Source: Nitrospirota bacterium (GTDB lineage Bacteria; Nitrospirota; Leptospirillia; Leptospirillales; Leptospirillaceae). From it: a stretch of DNA of 45,230 nt. Both the position numbers and the translations under genes were made by a program. Each line of letters begins with the position of its first letter. The stretch's first letter is position 1. The stretch is from positions 1-45,230 of the forward strand of contig DAHXNG010000060.1 in assembly GCA_027366615.1 (NCBI GenBank). The letters run 5' to 3'. Positions 8,428-16,755 of the stretch are shown here, one piece after another. The notes beneath the pieces are model-generated. The model was given only the letters and a program-made list of their open reading frames with translations. It searched no databases and was not told the origin of the DNA.

Positions 8428-11064
8428 TCAGGCGATCGGCTCTATCGTTACGTCGATGGCCTGCCCGGACTGAGTACCGGATTGCGCATTAAAACTCAGA
8501 TGGCGAGGAAAAAGCACCATAAAGCGCGCATCGGCAAAGTGAAGCGGGTAATGAACCTCTCCATCGGCCAGGCCCGCCACGGGGTCGATCGGCAAAGAGA
8601 TCCGACCGTGGTGTGTCGAGACAAGAACACATGCCCCCTTCTTGAGCTTTCTCTTTCTTGCCCAAGACCGAGGAACCTTCAGGAAACCTTCCCCCTCGAT
8701 AGCCATGAGGTTTGAGTCGAGCAGGGTCCGCGTTCCGGCATGGTTGATCGACTTCGAAAGGGTGAGAACAAATGAGTTCTCGGGCCTTTCCGATGAGCTT
8801 ACAGAGGCCGGCGAAACAGTCGCAGGAAGGTCCGCTTTCACAAAGCTCGCTACGCGGGCAAGAACCGATTCTCGCTGGGCCTTGTGCGGCGGCTGTGTGC
8901 GGGGAACCGAAAGCAGGATTTCACCGGTCCCCCCCTGGAAGTATGGGGCATTTCGCGTCGAAGGACGAAGATCAGGAAAAATTCTGAAAACTTCAGAGGA
9001 AAGGGAAGCAAGATCGTCAAAGGGGAGGGCGCGCCCCATGTGACGGGCAAGGCGGAGCATGATCTCCGACTCGGAAAGGGCCAGGCCCCAAGGGGCCATC
9101 GCCGGAGCCAGGGGCTGAACGAAGCCTTCAGCGCTCACCACATGCCCCGTTCGCTCAAAGGGACTCGCCGCGGGAAGAAGGTAATGTGCCATGTCTGCCA
9201 GGGGCCCCTGATACATATCGACCACAACGAGGAGTTCTAGCTTCGAAAGCGTCTTTCTGATCTGGGCAGCATCGGGAAGGAAGGTTAGCGGATCTACTCC
9301 AAAAGAGACAAGTGCCCGGATCTCGCCGGCCTCAATCCCCGCCAGGATCTCGCGAAGTCCTCCACCGCCAGAGGGGAGTTTTGTCTGCCAGTGGGTCTCC
9401 CAGACGGACCGCTGCTCGGCATTTGCTGCATCGAGCAGTCCCGGGAGCCATTCGGCAGTCGCTCCCATCATCAGCACTCCCAGATCATTGCCCGACTCGG
9501 GAAGAACAAAGAGTCCGCTCCCTTCGGAGGCAAACATGTTACGTTCGGCCATGAGGCGTATAAGCTGCATGGAAGCCCCAAAACCCTGGTCGGAGCGGTG
9601 GAACCTGCGCCCGGTAATAAAGACAGTTCTTTTTGATGCACGAAGGTCAGAGAGCAGACGATCAACGGCCTCGGGCGATGCCCCCAGCCCCTGAAACCGC
9701 TGACGGCCCTCAGGAGAGAGCGATGTGGTCCCTGATGAAAGGGCCTCCCTGAGCATCGTCAGAAAACTTTCCTCCGATCCGGGAAGGAGACGGATCACCT
9801 CGCGGGCCCGAGTTGAGATGCTGACGTCATGGCCATGAATGAGGTAAAGGGCGGCCTTGTTCTTTCTCACCGCCTTTTTGATGGCAAGGCCGGTGATGTT
9901 CGACTCGGCGGCGGGATCGGCTCCGAGTACAACGATCATGTCGGCCGCAATGATATCTTCATGGTCAACAAGCGGACGCAGTGATCCGGTTGCGGAAACG
10001 AGGGGAATGGCCATATTCATGAGCCCCTGCCGCGCATCGGAATCAATGAAGTTCGATTTCAGGGTCTGACGCATGAGTCGCTGAAAAAGGAAGGCATCCT
10101 CTATCGGCAATTGAGAAGAGATCAGTCCGGCGACCCGGCCCTCGCCAGAAGATGAGATGGAGGCAAGCTGTGCGGCAACCTTCGGCAGAATCTCCTCCCA
10201 GTTCCCGGGGACAAGCCGCTGGGCCCGCTTGAAATGGGGCGACTCAAGACGGGACTTGTTCTGGACGGCATTGTATCCGAAGCGACCTACCACGCAGATT
10301 GAGCCCTCGTTAGGCCCAAGTCCTTCACGCGCGGAGATTCGCACGATCGCCTCACTCTCGGTGTCAACGATCATCCGGCAACCGGACCCGCAAGAAGTGC
10401 AGGTCGTCTCGGTCTTCTCCATCTGCCAGGGGCGGAACTGGTAACGGACAAATCGATCCGTAATAGCTCCCGTCGGACAGACCTCAAGGCAGTCTCCGCA
10501 AAACTCGCAGTCAAGCTTCTTTCCGAGAGGGGGACCGATCACTGTATCAAAGCCACGATTAATAAAGCCGATGGCATGAACATCCTGAATTTCATCGCAA
10601 ACGCGCACGCACTTGCCGCAGAGAATGCACCGGTTCGAGTTGAAGACCAGAACCTCGCTCTTCATATCCTCCAATTCGTCATTCCGGTGGCTTTCGAATC
10701 GGGAGTCGGCACCTCCGTAAGAAAATGACATATTCTGAAGAGGACACTCCCCGCCACAGTCGCAGATTGGACAGTCGAGGGGGTGATGGAGCAGAAGAAG
10801 CTCGAGGTTTGTCTTCCTGGCCTCATGGACCTTGGGAGACTCTGTCAGGACCTTCATCCCTTCGACAACCTGGGTGATGCACCCCATGACCGTCCGTTTT
10901 GAGTCCTCAAGCTCCACCGCGCAGATACGGCATGAGCCGGCCGGATCCATCCGGGGATTGTAGCAGAATGTCGGAATCGGAATACCGGCGGCGGCGGCAG
11001 CATGAAGAATCGTCGTCCCGGCCGAAACCTCGACCTCTTTCCCGTTAACTGTCAACTTCACCAT
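8428..11064 (-). CDS. nuoG: NADH-quinone oxidoreductase subunit G (NuoG)
   Basis: Largest peripheral subunit of complex I, passing electrons from NuoF/E towards NuoB. Domains in order: N-terminal [2Fe-2S] ferredoxin with CYNPRMDPAGSCRICAVEL (about residues 34-52); a His-Cys3 cluster motif, HHPLDCPICDCGGECPLQ (about 93-110); two [4Fe-4S] motifs, CILCGKCVRVC and CEFCGDCLEVCP (about 146-200); then a molybdopterin-oxidoreductase fold opening with CTSCGSGC plus a downstream Cys, the ligand set of cluster N7; and a C-terminal domain like the molybdopterin-dinucleotide-binding fold. I prefer ATG at 11064, eight bases after GGTGAGG; the track's GTG at 11082 would add six residues and overlap nuoF. 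878 residues, within the normal range. Confidence 0.95.
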   Translation of the reverse strand: MVKLTVNGKEVEVSAGTTILHAAAAAGIPIPTFCYNPRMDPAGSCRICAVELEDSKRTVMGCITQVVEGMKVLTESPKVHEARKTNLELLLLHHPLDCPICDCGGECPLQNMSFSYGGADSRFESHRNDELEDMKSEVLVFNSNRCILCGKCVRVCDEIQDVHAIGFINRGFDTVIGPPLGKKLDCEFCGDCLEVCPTGAITDRFVRYQFRPWQMEKTETTCTSCGSGCRMIVDTESEAIVRISAREGLGPNEGSICVVGRFGYNAVQNKSRLESPHFKRAQRLVPGNWEEILPKVAAQLASISSSGEGRVAGLISSQLPIEDAFLFQRLMRQTLKSNFIDSDARQGLMNMAIPLVSATGSLRPLVDHEDIIAADMIVVLGADPAAESNITGLAIKKAVRKNKAALYLIHGHDVSISTRAREVIRLLPGSEESFLTMLREALSSGTTSLSPEGRQRFQGLGASPEAVDRLLSDLRASKRTVFITGRRFHRSDQGFGASMQLIRLMAERNMFASEGSGLFVLPESGNDLGVLMMGATAEWLPGLLDAANAEQRSVWETHWQTKLPSGGGGLREILAGIEAGEIRALVSFGVDPLTFLPDAAQIRKTLSKLELLVVVDMYQGPLADMAHYLLPAASPFERTGHVVSAEGFVQPLAPAMAPWGLALSESEIMLRLARHMGRALPFDDLASLSSEVFRIFPDLRPSTRNAPYFQGGTGEILLSVPRTQPPHKAQRESVLARVASFVKADLPATVSPASVSSSERPENSFVLTLSKSINHAGTRTLLDSNLMAIEGEGFLKVPRSWARKRKLKKGACVLVSTHHGRISLPIDPVAGLADGEVHYPLHFADARFMVLFPRHLSFNAQSGTQSGQAIDVTIEPIA

Positions 11065-11081
11065 GGAGGAGACCTCACCCA

Positions 11082-12935
11082 CTAAATGATCGCCCTGAAT
11101 TTGCAGGCATCAACACACGCCTTGCAGCGGATACAGGTTTCAAGATTGATATGGGCCACCTCGCCCTTGTCCCAGGTCACAGAGCCTGTCGGACAAACAG
11201 GCTCACAGAGGCCGCACGTCGTACAGTCCTCCTCGATGACCACATACTTGATCAGGTTGGCGCAGACCGTTCCCGGACAATGCTTGTCCCGAATATGCGC
11301 CTCGAACTCCTCCCGAAAATAGCGGATGGTGGAGAGTACGGGGTTGGGGGCCGCCGCTCCGAGTCCGCAAAGCGAGTTCGATTTCACATACATGGAGAGG
11401 CGAATCAGTTCGTCGAGATCCCCTTCCTGACCCTTACCTTCAGTAATCCGGGTCAGGATCTCTAGCATGATCTTCGAACCGACCCGACAGGGTGTGCACT
11501 CGCCACAGGACTCATCCTGCGTAAACTTGAGAAAAAATTTCGCCGTATCGACGATACAGGAGGCCTCGTCCATGATGACGATCCCGCCCGAACCCATGAT
11601 TGCCCCGGCAGCAATGACATTCTCGAAGTCGACGGGAGTGTCGAGACCGGTCACCGGAATACAACCACCGGACGGTCCTCCGAGCTGAGCCGCCTTGAAG
11701 GGGATCTTCTTTTCGAGCATCCCGCCGCCAATATCAAAGACGATAGAGCGAAGCGGGGTCCCTGCAGGAACTTCGATCAGTCCGGAGTTCTTGATGGAGC
11801 CTGTGAGCGCAAAAGTTTTGGTTCCCTTTGTCTTTTCCGACCCGTAGGAGGCGTACCAGTCTCCGCCACTAAGGATAATATGCCCTACATTGCCAAGCGT
11901 CTCGACATTATTGATAACCGTCGGCTTTCCCCAGACCCCTTTCTGGGCCGGGAAGGGCGGCTTTGGCCACGGCATCCCGCGCTCGCCCATGAGAGAAGCC
12001 AGAAGTGCGGTTTCTTCGCCGCAGACGTAGGCTCCGGCACCTTCCTTAATGGTGATATCGAAGCTGAAATCCGTCCCAAGAATATTGTCGCCGAGAAAAT
12101 TTCTCTCTCTGGCATCATCGATCGCCTTCCGGAGACGCTTGATCGCAAGCGGATACTCCGCCCGGCAATAAATATAACCCTTCTTGGCGTTTCCGATAGC
12201 ATAGGCCGCGGCCAGCATGCCCTCAAGAACGCTGTGGGGATCACCTTCAAGGATCGAACGGTCCATGAAAGCCCCGGGATCGCCCTCGTCGGCATTGCAG
12301 ACGACGTACTTTTCCTCACCGGGCGACTGTCGGGTGAGCTTCCACTTGAGTCCGGTGTAGAACCCGCCTCCTCCGCGACCGCGAAGACCGGACTTTGTCA
12401 TCTCGTCAATAACAATCTCCGGCGTCATCTCGGTCAACATCTTCCGAAGGGCCTTGTAGCCGTTGGTGGCGATGTAGTCGTCGATGCTCGAAGGGTCGAT
12501 CAGTCCACACCGGCTCGAGACGATCTTGACCTGTCCCTTGAAAAATCCGGTCTCTGCCATCAGGGGAAGTCCTTCATAGGCAGTGTGGCCAGCAATGGGA
12601 ATCTGGCAGACCGCATACTTCTTGGCAAACTCTCCCTTGACAAAGTGCGCATCAAAGATCTGCGGGATGATCAACGCCTTCACGTTCCGGTAAGAAACCC
12701 GGTACTTTCCCGGCATAGTGATGTCCACGAGGGGTTCGTTGTGGCACATACCGATACATCCCGTGGGAACGATCCGAGCGTCAATTCCCCGCTTTTCGAG
12801 TTCCTTTACAACAAGCTCCTCAATGGAGCGTGCTCCGGCCGCCAGACCACAGGTGGCCATTCCGATATGGATTGTGGGAATGGCCACATCGTGGAAAAGG
12901 CCTGCCGCCATTTCCTCAACTGTTTGAGTCGCCAT
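11082..12935 (-). CDS. nuoF: NuoF, long hydrogenase-type form (NADH-binding flavoprotein)
   Basis: The FMN- and NADH-binding subunit, but in the long form found in HydB/HndC-type hydrogenase subunits rather than the short standard NuoF. In 617 residues it shows: an N-terminal thioredoxin-like domain (about 20-100) with MATCGLAAGA and TGCIGMC; the NADH/FMN core with GRGGGGFYTGLKW, CNADEGDPGAFMDR and GAGAYVCGEETALL; the N3 cluster motif ESCGECTPCRVG; and two C-terminal ferredoxin motifs, CTTCGLCEPVCP and CIRCKACVDACK. The second ends in CK instead of the common CP. The usual FPTG reads FYTG here. ATG at 12935 is chosen because GGAGGAG lies eight bases upstream; the track uses a GTG three codons earlier. 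A separate nuoE precedes it. The function in complex I is clear; what the extra clusters do is not. Confidence 0.93.
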   Translation of the reverse strand: MATQTVEEMAAGLFHDVAIPTIHIGMATCGLAAGARSIEELVVKELEKRGIDARIVPTGCIGMCHNEPLVDITMPGKYRVSYRNVKALIIPQIFDAHFVKGEFAKKYAVCQIPIAGHTAYEGLPLMAETGFFKGQVKIVSSRCGLIDPSSIDDYIATNGYKALRKMLTEMTPEIVIDEMTKSGLRGRGGGGFYTGLKWKLTRQSPGEEKYVVCNADEGDPGAFMDRSILEGDPHSVLEGMLAAAYAIGNAKKGYIYCRAEYPLAIKRLRKAIDDARERNFLGDNILGTDFSFDITIKEGAGAYVCGEETALLASLMGERGMPWPKPPFPAQKGVWGKPTVINNVETLGNVGHIILSGGDWYASYGSEKTKGTKTFALTGSIKNSGLIEVPAGTPLRSIVFDIGGGMLEKKIPFKAAQLGGPSGGCIPVTGLDTPVDFENVIAAGAIMGSGGIVIMDEASCIVDTAKFFLKFTQDESCGECTPCRVGSKIMLEILTRITEGKGQEGDLDELIRLSMYVKSNSLCGLGAAAPNPVLSTIRYFREEFEAHIRDKHCPGTVCANLIKYVVIEEDCTTCGLCEPVCPTGSVTWDKGEVAHINLETCIRCKACVDACKFRAII

Positions 12936-13111
12936 CAGAAACACTCCTCCGACCGGGGGAAGAGAAAATGATCCCGCCGATCCTCGCTATTAGGAAAAAA
13001 CTGAACTTTCATATCATTCTTGATTCAATAGGCTCTCATTGTTGCGGGGGTGATGATTCGCCCCCCATTCAATCACCGGCCACTCTCCAAAAAGAAAGCA
13101 ACCGGGGTTTG

Positions 13112-13642
13112 TCAGGAGGCCGGTGTGGCCTCCGAGACAGGCTCTGCAGAAGACTCGTCCTTGATCTGGCGAAGAATCTCGACCATCTTGTCGCCGGAAA
13201 GCTTTCCGTAGGTATTTCCATTGACCATGGCCATTGGTGCCAGTGCGCAGGAGCCGAGGCAGGAGACGGGTTCGAGGGTAAAAAGCATATCCTCGGTATT
13301 CTCCCCCTCTTCGACATTGAGATTTTCCTTGATCTTGTCGACAAGAAGTCCCGCCCCTCTTACGTGGCAGGCCGTCCCGACACAAACCTTGAGAATGAAC
13401 TTTCCCCGGGGTTCACGATAGAACTGGGAGTAGAAGGTCAACACCCCAAACATCTTGCTGTGGGGAATTCCCAGGTCATCTCCTACCCGCTCAAGAATCT
13501 CGGCGGGCACATACCCGTATTTTTCCTGAATTGTCTGAAGAATCTGGACAACCGCACCTTCACGGTTACCGAACTCCTCGCAGATATGATCAATCTCTTC
13601 ATCGGTGATCTGAACTATCGCGGCGCTATCAGAGTGTGCCAT
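13112..13642 (-). CDS. nuoE: NADH-quinone oxidoreductase subunit E (NuoE)
   Basis: The 24-kDa-type thioredoxin-like [2Fe-2S] subunit (cluster N1a) that pairs with NuoF. It is 176 residues: an N-terminal helical bundle with VVQILQTIQEKYGYVPAEIL, FGVLTFYSQFYREPRGKF, then the four ligands in CVGTAC (C-x4-C) and CLGSC (C-x3-C). The last 15 or so residues are a low-complexity Ser/Ala/Glu tail. ATG start with GGAG eight bases upstream. Gaps of 140 bases (to nuoD) and about 170 bases (to nuoF) are unusually long for this operon. Confidence 0.96.
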   Translation of the reverse strand: MAHSDSAAIVQITDEEIDHICEEFGNREGAVVQILQTIQEKYGYVPAEILERVGDDLGIPHSKMFGVLTFYSQFYREPRGKFILKVCVGTACHVRGAGLLVDKIKENLNVEEGENTEDMLFTLEPVSCLGSCALAPMAMVNGNTYGKLSGDKMVEILRQIKDESSAEPVSEATPAS

Positions 13643-13742
13643 CCTGCTATCTCCGAGAAAATTTGCTTCCGGTTAACAAGGTACTCCATCCTGCACCCGG
13701 GAAGTAAGAAGACCCTCCCGGCGCCAGCCGGAGCACACGCAT

Positions 13743-13763
13743 GCTGCAGGTCATTCCTGCAGC
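13743..13763. repeat. Hairpin in the nuoD-nuoE gap
   Basis: GCTGCAGG and CCTGCAGC form a perfect 8-bp stem around TCATT. A second, shorter GC-rich stem, CCGGC/GCCGG around GCCA, lies about 20 bases away on the nuoE side. No T-run follows on the minus strand, so intrinsic termination is unlikely. An mRNA-processing or stability role is possible but only inferred. Confidence 0.6.
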
Positions 13764-13782
13764 CTATCCGGGAGATGCGTCC

Positions 13783-15096
13783 TTAGCGGTCGCACTCACC
13801 CATGACGATGTCATAGGTCCCGAAGATGGTAACGATATCGGCGATCATGTAGCCTCTAGACATATGATCAAAGGCCCCCATGCTGATAAACGACGGGGCC
13901 CTTATCTTCATGCGGTAAGGTTTCCCAGATCCATCGCTTACGATATAGAACCCCAGCTCTCCCTTGGGGGTCTCCGTCCCGCAGTATGTATCGCCTGGCG
14001 GTGTTCGGAAGCCTTCCACGACGAGAAGAAAATGGTGAATGAGGGTCTCCATATTATGCATGACCCTTCCCTTTGGAGGGAAGGAGACCTTGTGGTCTTC
14101 CGTCATGAAGGGACCCTCGGGCAACTTGTCGAGACACTGCCGGATCATGGAGGCGCTCTGACGCATTTCCTCGACTCGTATCCAGTAGCGATCGTAAATG
14201 TCGCCATTTTGGCCTACCGGGACGTCCCATTCGATCTGGTCGTAGGCGGCATAGGGTTCGTACTTGCGGAGATCGTAGTCGACGCCAGAACCCCGGAGTG
14301 TTGGGCCCGAAAGGCCAAAGTTGACAGCATCCTCCCCGGTAATGACCGCGATGTGCTTGGTCCGGGCAAGCCAGATCCGGTTCGTCTCCAGAAGGGTATT
14401 GTACTCCTTGATATGAGGCTCGAAGGTGTCAACAAAGTGATAGAGGGCATCGATGACTTCGCGGGTGAGATCGCTTTCCACCCCTCCCACGCGATAGTAG
14501 TTTGTCGTCAGGCGCGCCCCGCAAATCTTCTCAAAAAGGTCGAGAAGGACCTCCCGCTCGCGGAAGGTATAGAAGAAGACGCTCATGGCTCCAATGTCGA
14601 GTGCCTGGGTCCCGAGCCAGAAGAGGTGGTTCACGATTCGCTGCATCTCCGCGACAATAGTCCGGATATACTCGGCCCTCTCGGGGACCTTAAGCTGAAG
14701 CAGCTTCTCAACCGCCCTGACAAAGGCATAGTTGTTTGCCATGGCAGAGACATAGTCAAGTCGGTCGGTCAGCGGAATAATCTGGTTGTAGGTCCTGTAC
14801 TCCGCGATCTTTTCCGTTCCCCGATGAAGATATCCGAGGTCTGGAACGGCCTTCTTGATACGCTCTCCGTCAAGATCGAGCAGGACGCGCAACACTCCAT
14901 GGGTACTGGGATGCTGTGGGCCCATGTTGAGGAGAAACTGCTCCGTTTTGATCGAAGAATCAAGTCCGTTCAAAACCGCCTGCCGAAGGGTCGATAGCGT
15001 TATTTCGCGGCGAACGGTCGCAGTTCCGGAAGCCTCGGCTTCGATCTTTTCCTTTTCGAGTGACTCCAAGAGAAACCCCTTTCCCTGCCTATCCAC
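13783..15096 (-). CDS. nuoD: NADH-quinone oxidoreductase subunit D (NuoD)
   Basis: The 49-kDa-type peripheral subunit that, with NuoB, forms the quinone site next to cluster N2. It is related to [NiFe]-hydrogenase large subunits. It contains NMGPQHPSTHGVLRVLLDLDGE (the conserved His-bearing quinone loop, about residues 57-78), the HRGTEK helix, DRLDYVSAMANNYAF, the RIVNHLFWLG segment and the terminal DIVTIFGTYDIVMGECDR. The N-terminus is extended by about 45 residues. The ORF start is GTG at 15096, right after an in-frame stop; a TTG eight codons or so later has a better AGGGAAAGGGG upstream, so the true start is open. Separate nuoC, so not a NuoCD fusion. Confidence 0.95.
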   Translation of the reverse strand: MDRQGKGFLLESLEKEKIEAEASGTATVRREITLSTLRQAVLNGLDSSIKTEQFLLNMGPQHPSTHGVLRVLLDLDGERIKKAVPDLGYLHRGTEKIAEYRTYNQIIPLTDRLDYVSAMANNYAFVRAVEKLLQLKVPERAEYIRTIVAEMQRIVNHLFWLGTQALDIGAMSVFFYTFREREVLLDLFEKICGARLTTNYYRVGGVESDLTREVIDALYHFVDTFEPHIKEYNTLLETNRIWLARTKHIAVITGEDAVNFGLSGPTLRGSGVDYDLRKYEPYAAYDQIEWDVPVGQNGDIYDRYWIRVEEMRQSASMIRQCLDKLPEGPFMTEDHKVSFPPKGRVMHNMETLIHHFLLVVEGFRTPPGDTYCGTETPKGELGFYIVSDGSGKPYRMKIRAPSFISMGAFDHMSRGYMIADIVTIFGTYDIVMGECDR

Positions 15097-15167
15097 AGAC
15101 GATCACAGAAGCCATGTTCCGACGGGCCAAACTTTCCGGCCGGGTCCCGATCTATTCACCCTCGGCC

Positions 15168-15695
15168 CTAATGGGCCTCTTTGGGAAGGGGAGGAAGATT
15201 CTCATGATATTTCGGGACGAAGGAAAACTCATCTCGCCACCCCTTGCCAACAAGAGGAAAGTCCTTCCGAAGGGGGTATCCCTCGTCATAGTCATCGGGC
15301 ATCAAAATCCGCCGCAGGTCCGGATGTCCCCGGAACTGGATCCCCATCATGTCATAAACCTCCCGCTCCATGAACTCGGCACCTTTCCATATGGAGACAA
15401 TTGAGTCTACCACGGGATGGCTTTCCGGGATCCGGATCTTCACCATGATACGGTGACGGCGGGAAAGCGAGTAAAAAATATAGACCACCTCGAATCGGTC
15501 AGTGTCCATGGGGTAATCAACCGAGGTCACGTCGACAATATAGTCGTAGCGAAACTCCGGATCATCATGAAGGGCCTGAAAGACCTCCAGCGCCCCATTC
15601 TCGCGAAGGTAGACGGTCAGGTCGCCGAGCGCTTCTCTAGACCCTGTAACGACCTCCGGGAATCTCCTGTGAAGGGATTCGGCTACGGGATGCAT
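15168..15695 (-). CDS. nuoC: NADH-quinone oxidoreductase subunit C (NuoC)
   Basis: The 30-kDa-type peripheral subunit of complex I, a structural partner of NuoD with no cofactor. It is 175 residues with the family signature EREVYDMMGIQFRGHPDLRR and the end motif YPLRKDFPL. The central DYIVDVTSVDYP and VVYIFYSLSRRHRIMVKI strands are typical. ATG start 19 bases after the nuoB stop. It is a stand-alone gene, 71 bases before nuoD. Confidence 0.96.
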   Translation of the reverse strand: MHPVAESLHRRFPEVVTGSREALGDLTVYLRENGALEVFQALHDDPEFRYDYIVDVTSVDYPMDTDRFEVVYIFYSLSRRHRIMVKIRIPESHPVVDSIVSIWKGAEFMEREVYDMMGIQFRGHPDLRRILMPDDYDEGYPLRKDFPLVGKGWRDEFSFVPKYHENLPPLPKEAH

Positions 15696-15714
15696 CCTTA
15701 GTTGTCTCCTCGCA

Positions 15715-16212
15715 CTAGTTCCGGAAAACCGGCTTATCCTGCATGATCTTCTCCTGGAGCTTGATCAGGCCATCGAGAAGAGCTTCGGGCCTGGGGGGGC
15801 ATCCGGGAACATAGACGTCGACGGGGATCAGACGGTCCACCCCTTGAACAACGCTGTAGCTGTCATAAATATTACCACTCGTGGCACAGGAGCCCATTGC
15901 AATGACATACCGGGGCTCTGGCATCTGATCATAGATCTTCCTGACCACAGGCGCCATTTTTCGGGTCAGGGTCCCAGCAACGATCATCAGATCCGACTGG
16001 CGGGGAGAGGCACGAAAAACACCGGCTCCAAAGCGGTCAATATCGAAACGCGAGGCCACGGCACCCATCATCTCAATCGCGCAACAGGCCAAACCAAAGG
16101 TCATCGGCCAGAGGGCAGATTTCCGGGACCAGTTCACGATGTCATTAACGGCATCCTGCAACTTCATGGTCACGACGGAGAGCTCGCCATCCTTGTGGTG
16201 GACTACTCCCAT
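15715..16212 (-). CDS. nuoB: NADH-quinone oxidoreductase subunit B (NuoB)
   Basis: Subunit carrying cluster N2, the last iron-sulphur centre before quinone in complex I. It is 165 residues with all four cluster cysteines: the tandem pair in [11 protein letters not shown] (about residues 40-50), GSCATSG, and [12 protein letters not shown]. The [21 protein letters not shown] block is also conserved. ATG start overlaps the nuoA stop by ten bases, suggesting translational coupling. An internal ATG (MKLQDAV) is possible but would shorten the family N-terminus. Confidence 0.96.
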   Translation of the reverse strand: MGVVHHKDGELSVVTMKLQDAVNDIVNWSRKSALWPMTFGLACCAIEMMGAVASRFDIDRFGAGVFRASPRQSDLMIVAGTLTRKMAPVVRKIYDQMPEPRYVIAMGSCATSGNIYDSYSVVQGVDRLIPVDVYVPGCPPRPEALLDGLIKLQEKIMQDKPVFRN

Positions 16213-16574
16213 TCAAGAGCCTCCTTCTTCCATGCGTAGACATATCCAACGATCAGGATCACAAGAAATATCAGCATTTCGACGAGACCGAAGAGTCCGA
16301 GACGCCTGAAATCAACGGCCCAGGGATAAAGAAAGACCACCTCCACATCGAAAACAAGGAAGAGCATGGCCACAACATAGTACCTGATCGATATACGTTC
16401 GCGCGCATCGTTGATGGGCGGAACGCCACACTCGTAGGGAGCATCCTTGTCGCGGTAGGGATTGTGAGGACGGATCAGGCGACCGACAAGAAGGGAGACA
16501 GCCCCGAACCCGATCGCAATTAAAAGAAAGATCAGGATCGGAATATAGTGATCGGGATGGGAAAGAGAAAACAT
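16203..16574 (-). CDS. nuoA: NADH-quinone oxidoreductase subunit A (NuoA)
   Basis: Small membrane subunit at the base of the peripheral arm. It is 123 residues with three helices. The loop after helix one carries the conserved PYECGVPP with the cysteine of the conformationally mobile loop, followed by [24 protein letters not shown] with the conserved acidic residues. ATG at 16574 is preferred: GGAGG lies six bases upstream. The track's GTG two codons earlier overlaps that ribosome site. First gene of the nuo operon, downstream of a near-consensus promoter at 16654-16682. Confidence 0.96.
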   Translation of the reverse strand: MFSLSHPDHYIPILIFLLIAIGFGAVSLLVGRLIRPHNPYRDKDAPYECGVPPINDARERISIRYYVVAMLFLVFDVEVVFLYPWAVDFRRLGLFGLVEMLIFLVILIVGYVYAWKKEALEWE

Positions 16575-16653
16575 GGGCACCCTCCGGCTCCGGAAAACCG
16601 AAGCCTTGACATGTATGGATCTCTCTTAGTTCTTCAGTTCAATTTGTCTTATC

Positions 16654-16682
16654 ATTCTATTTTTGGACCAAGACTTTGTCAA
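16654..16682 (-). promoter_or_regulatory. Sigma-70-type promoter of the nuo operon
   Basis: On the minus strand TTGACA (16677-16682, perfect -35) is followed after exactly 17 bases by TAGAAT (16654-16659, five of six to the -10 consensus). Start of transcription would fall near 16647, leaving a leader of about 70 bases before nuoA. It sits in the 181 bases between the secA stop and nuoA, the right place for an operon promoter. I saw no clear secA terminator in the same gap. Confidence 0.8.
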
Positions 16683-16755
16683 CTAAAAATCCGCTCCAAT
16701 GCGCCCCACGAAGCCTCATTTCTCCGGGTGCCTCGAATTGTCAGGAATGGGACAT

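Noticed and set aside
13080-13111. Terminator after nuoE (AACC/GGTT followed by TTTCTTTTT)
   Set aside because: The stem is only three or four pairs with almost no loop, and termination inside the nuo operon would be unlikely.
15711-15740. Possible fused nuoCD or missing nuo subunit
   Set aside because: All fourteen genes nuoA to nuoN are present as separate, full-length frames in standard order.
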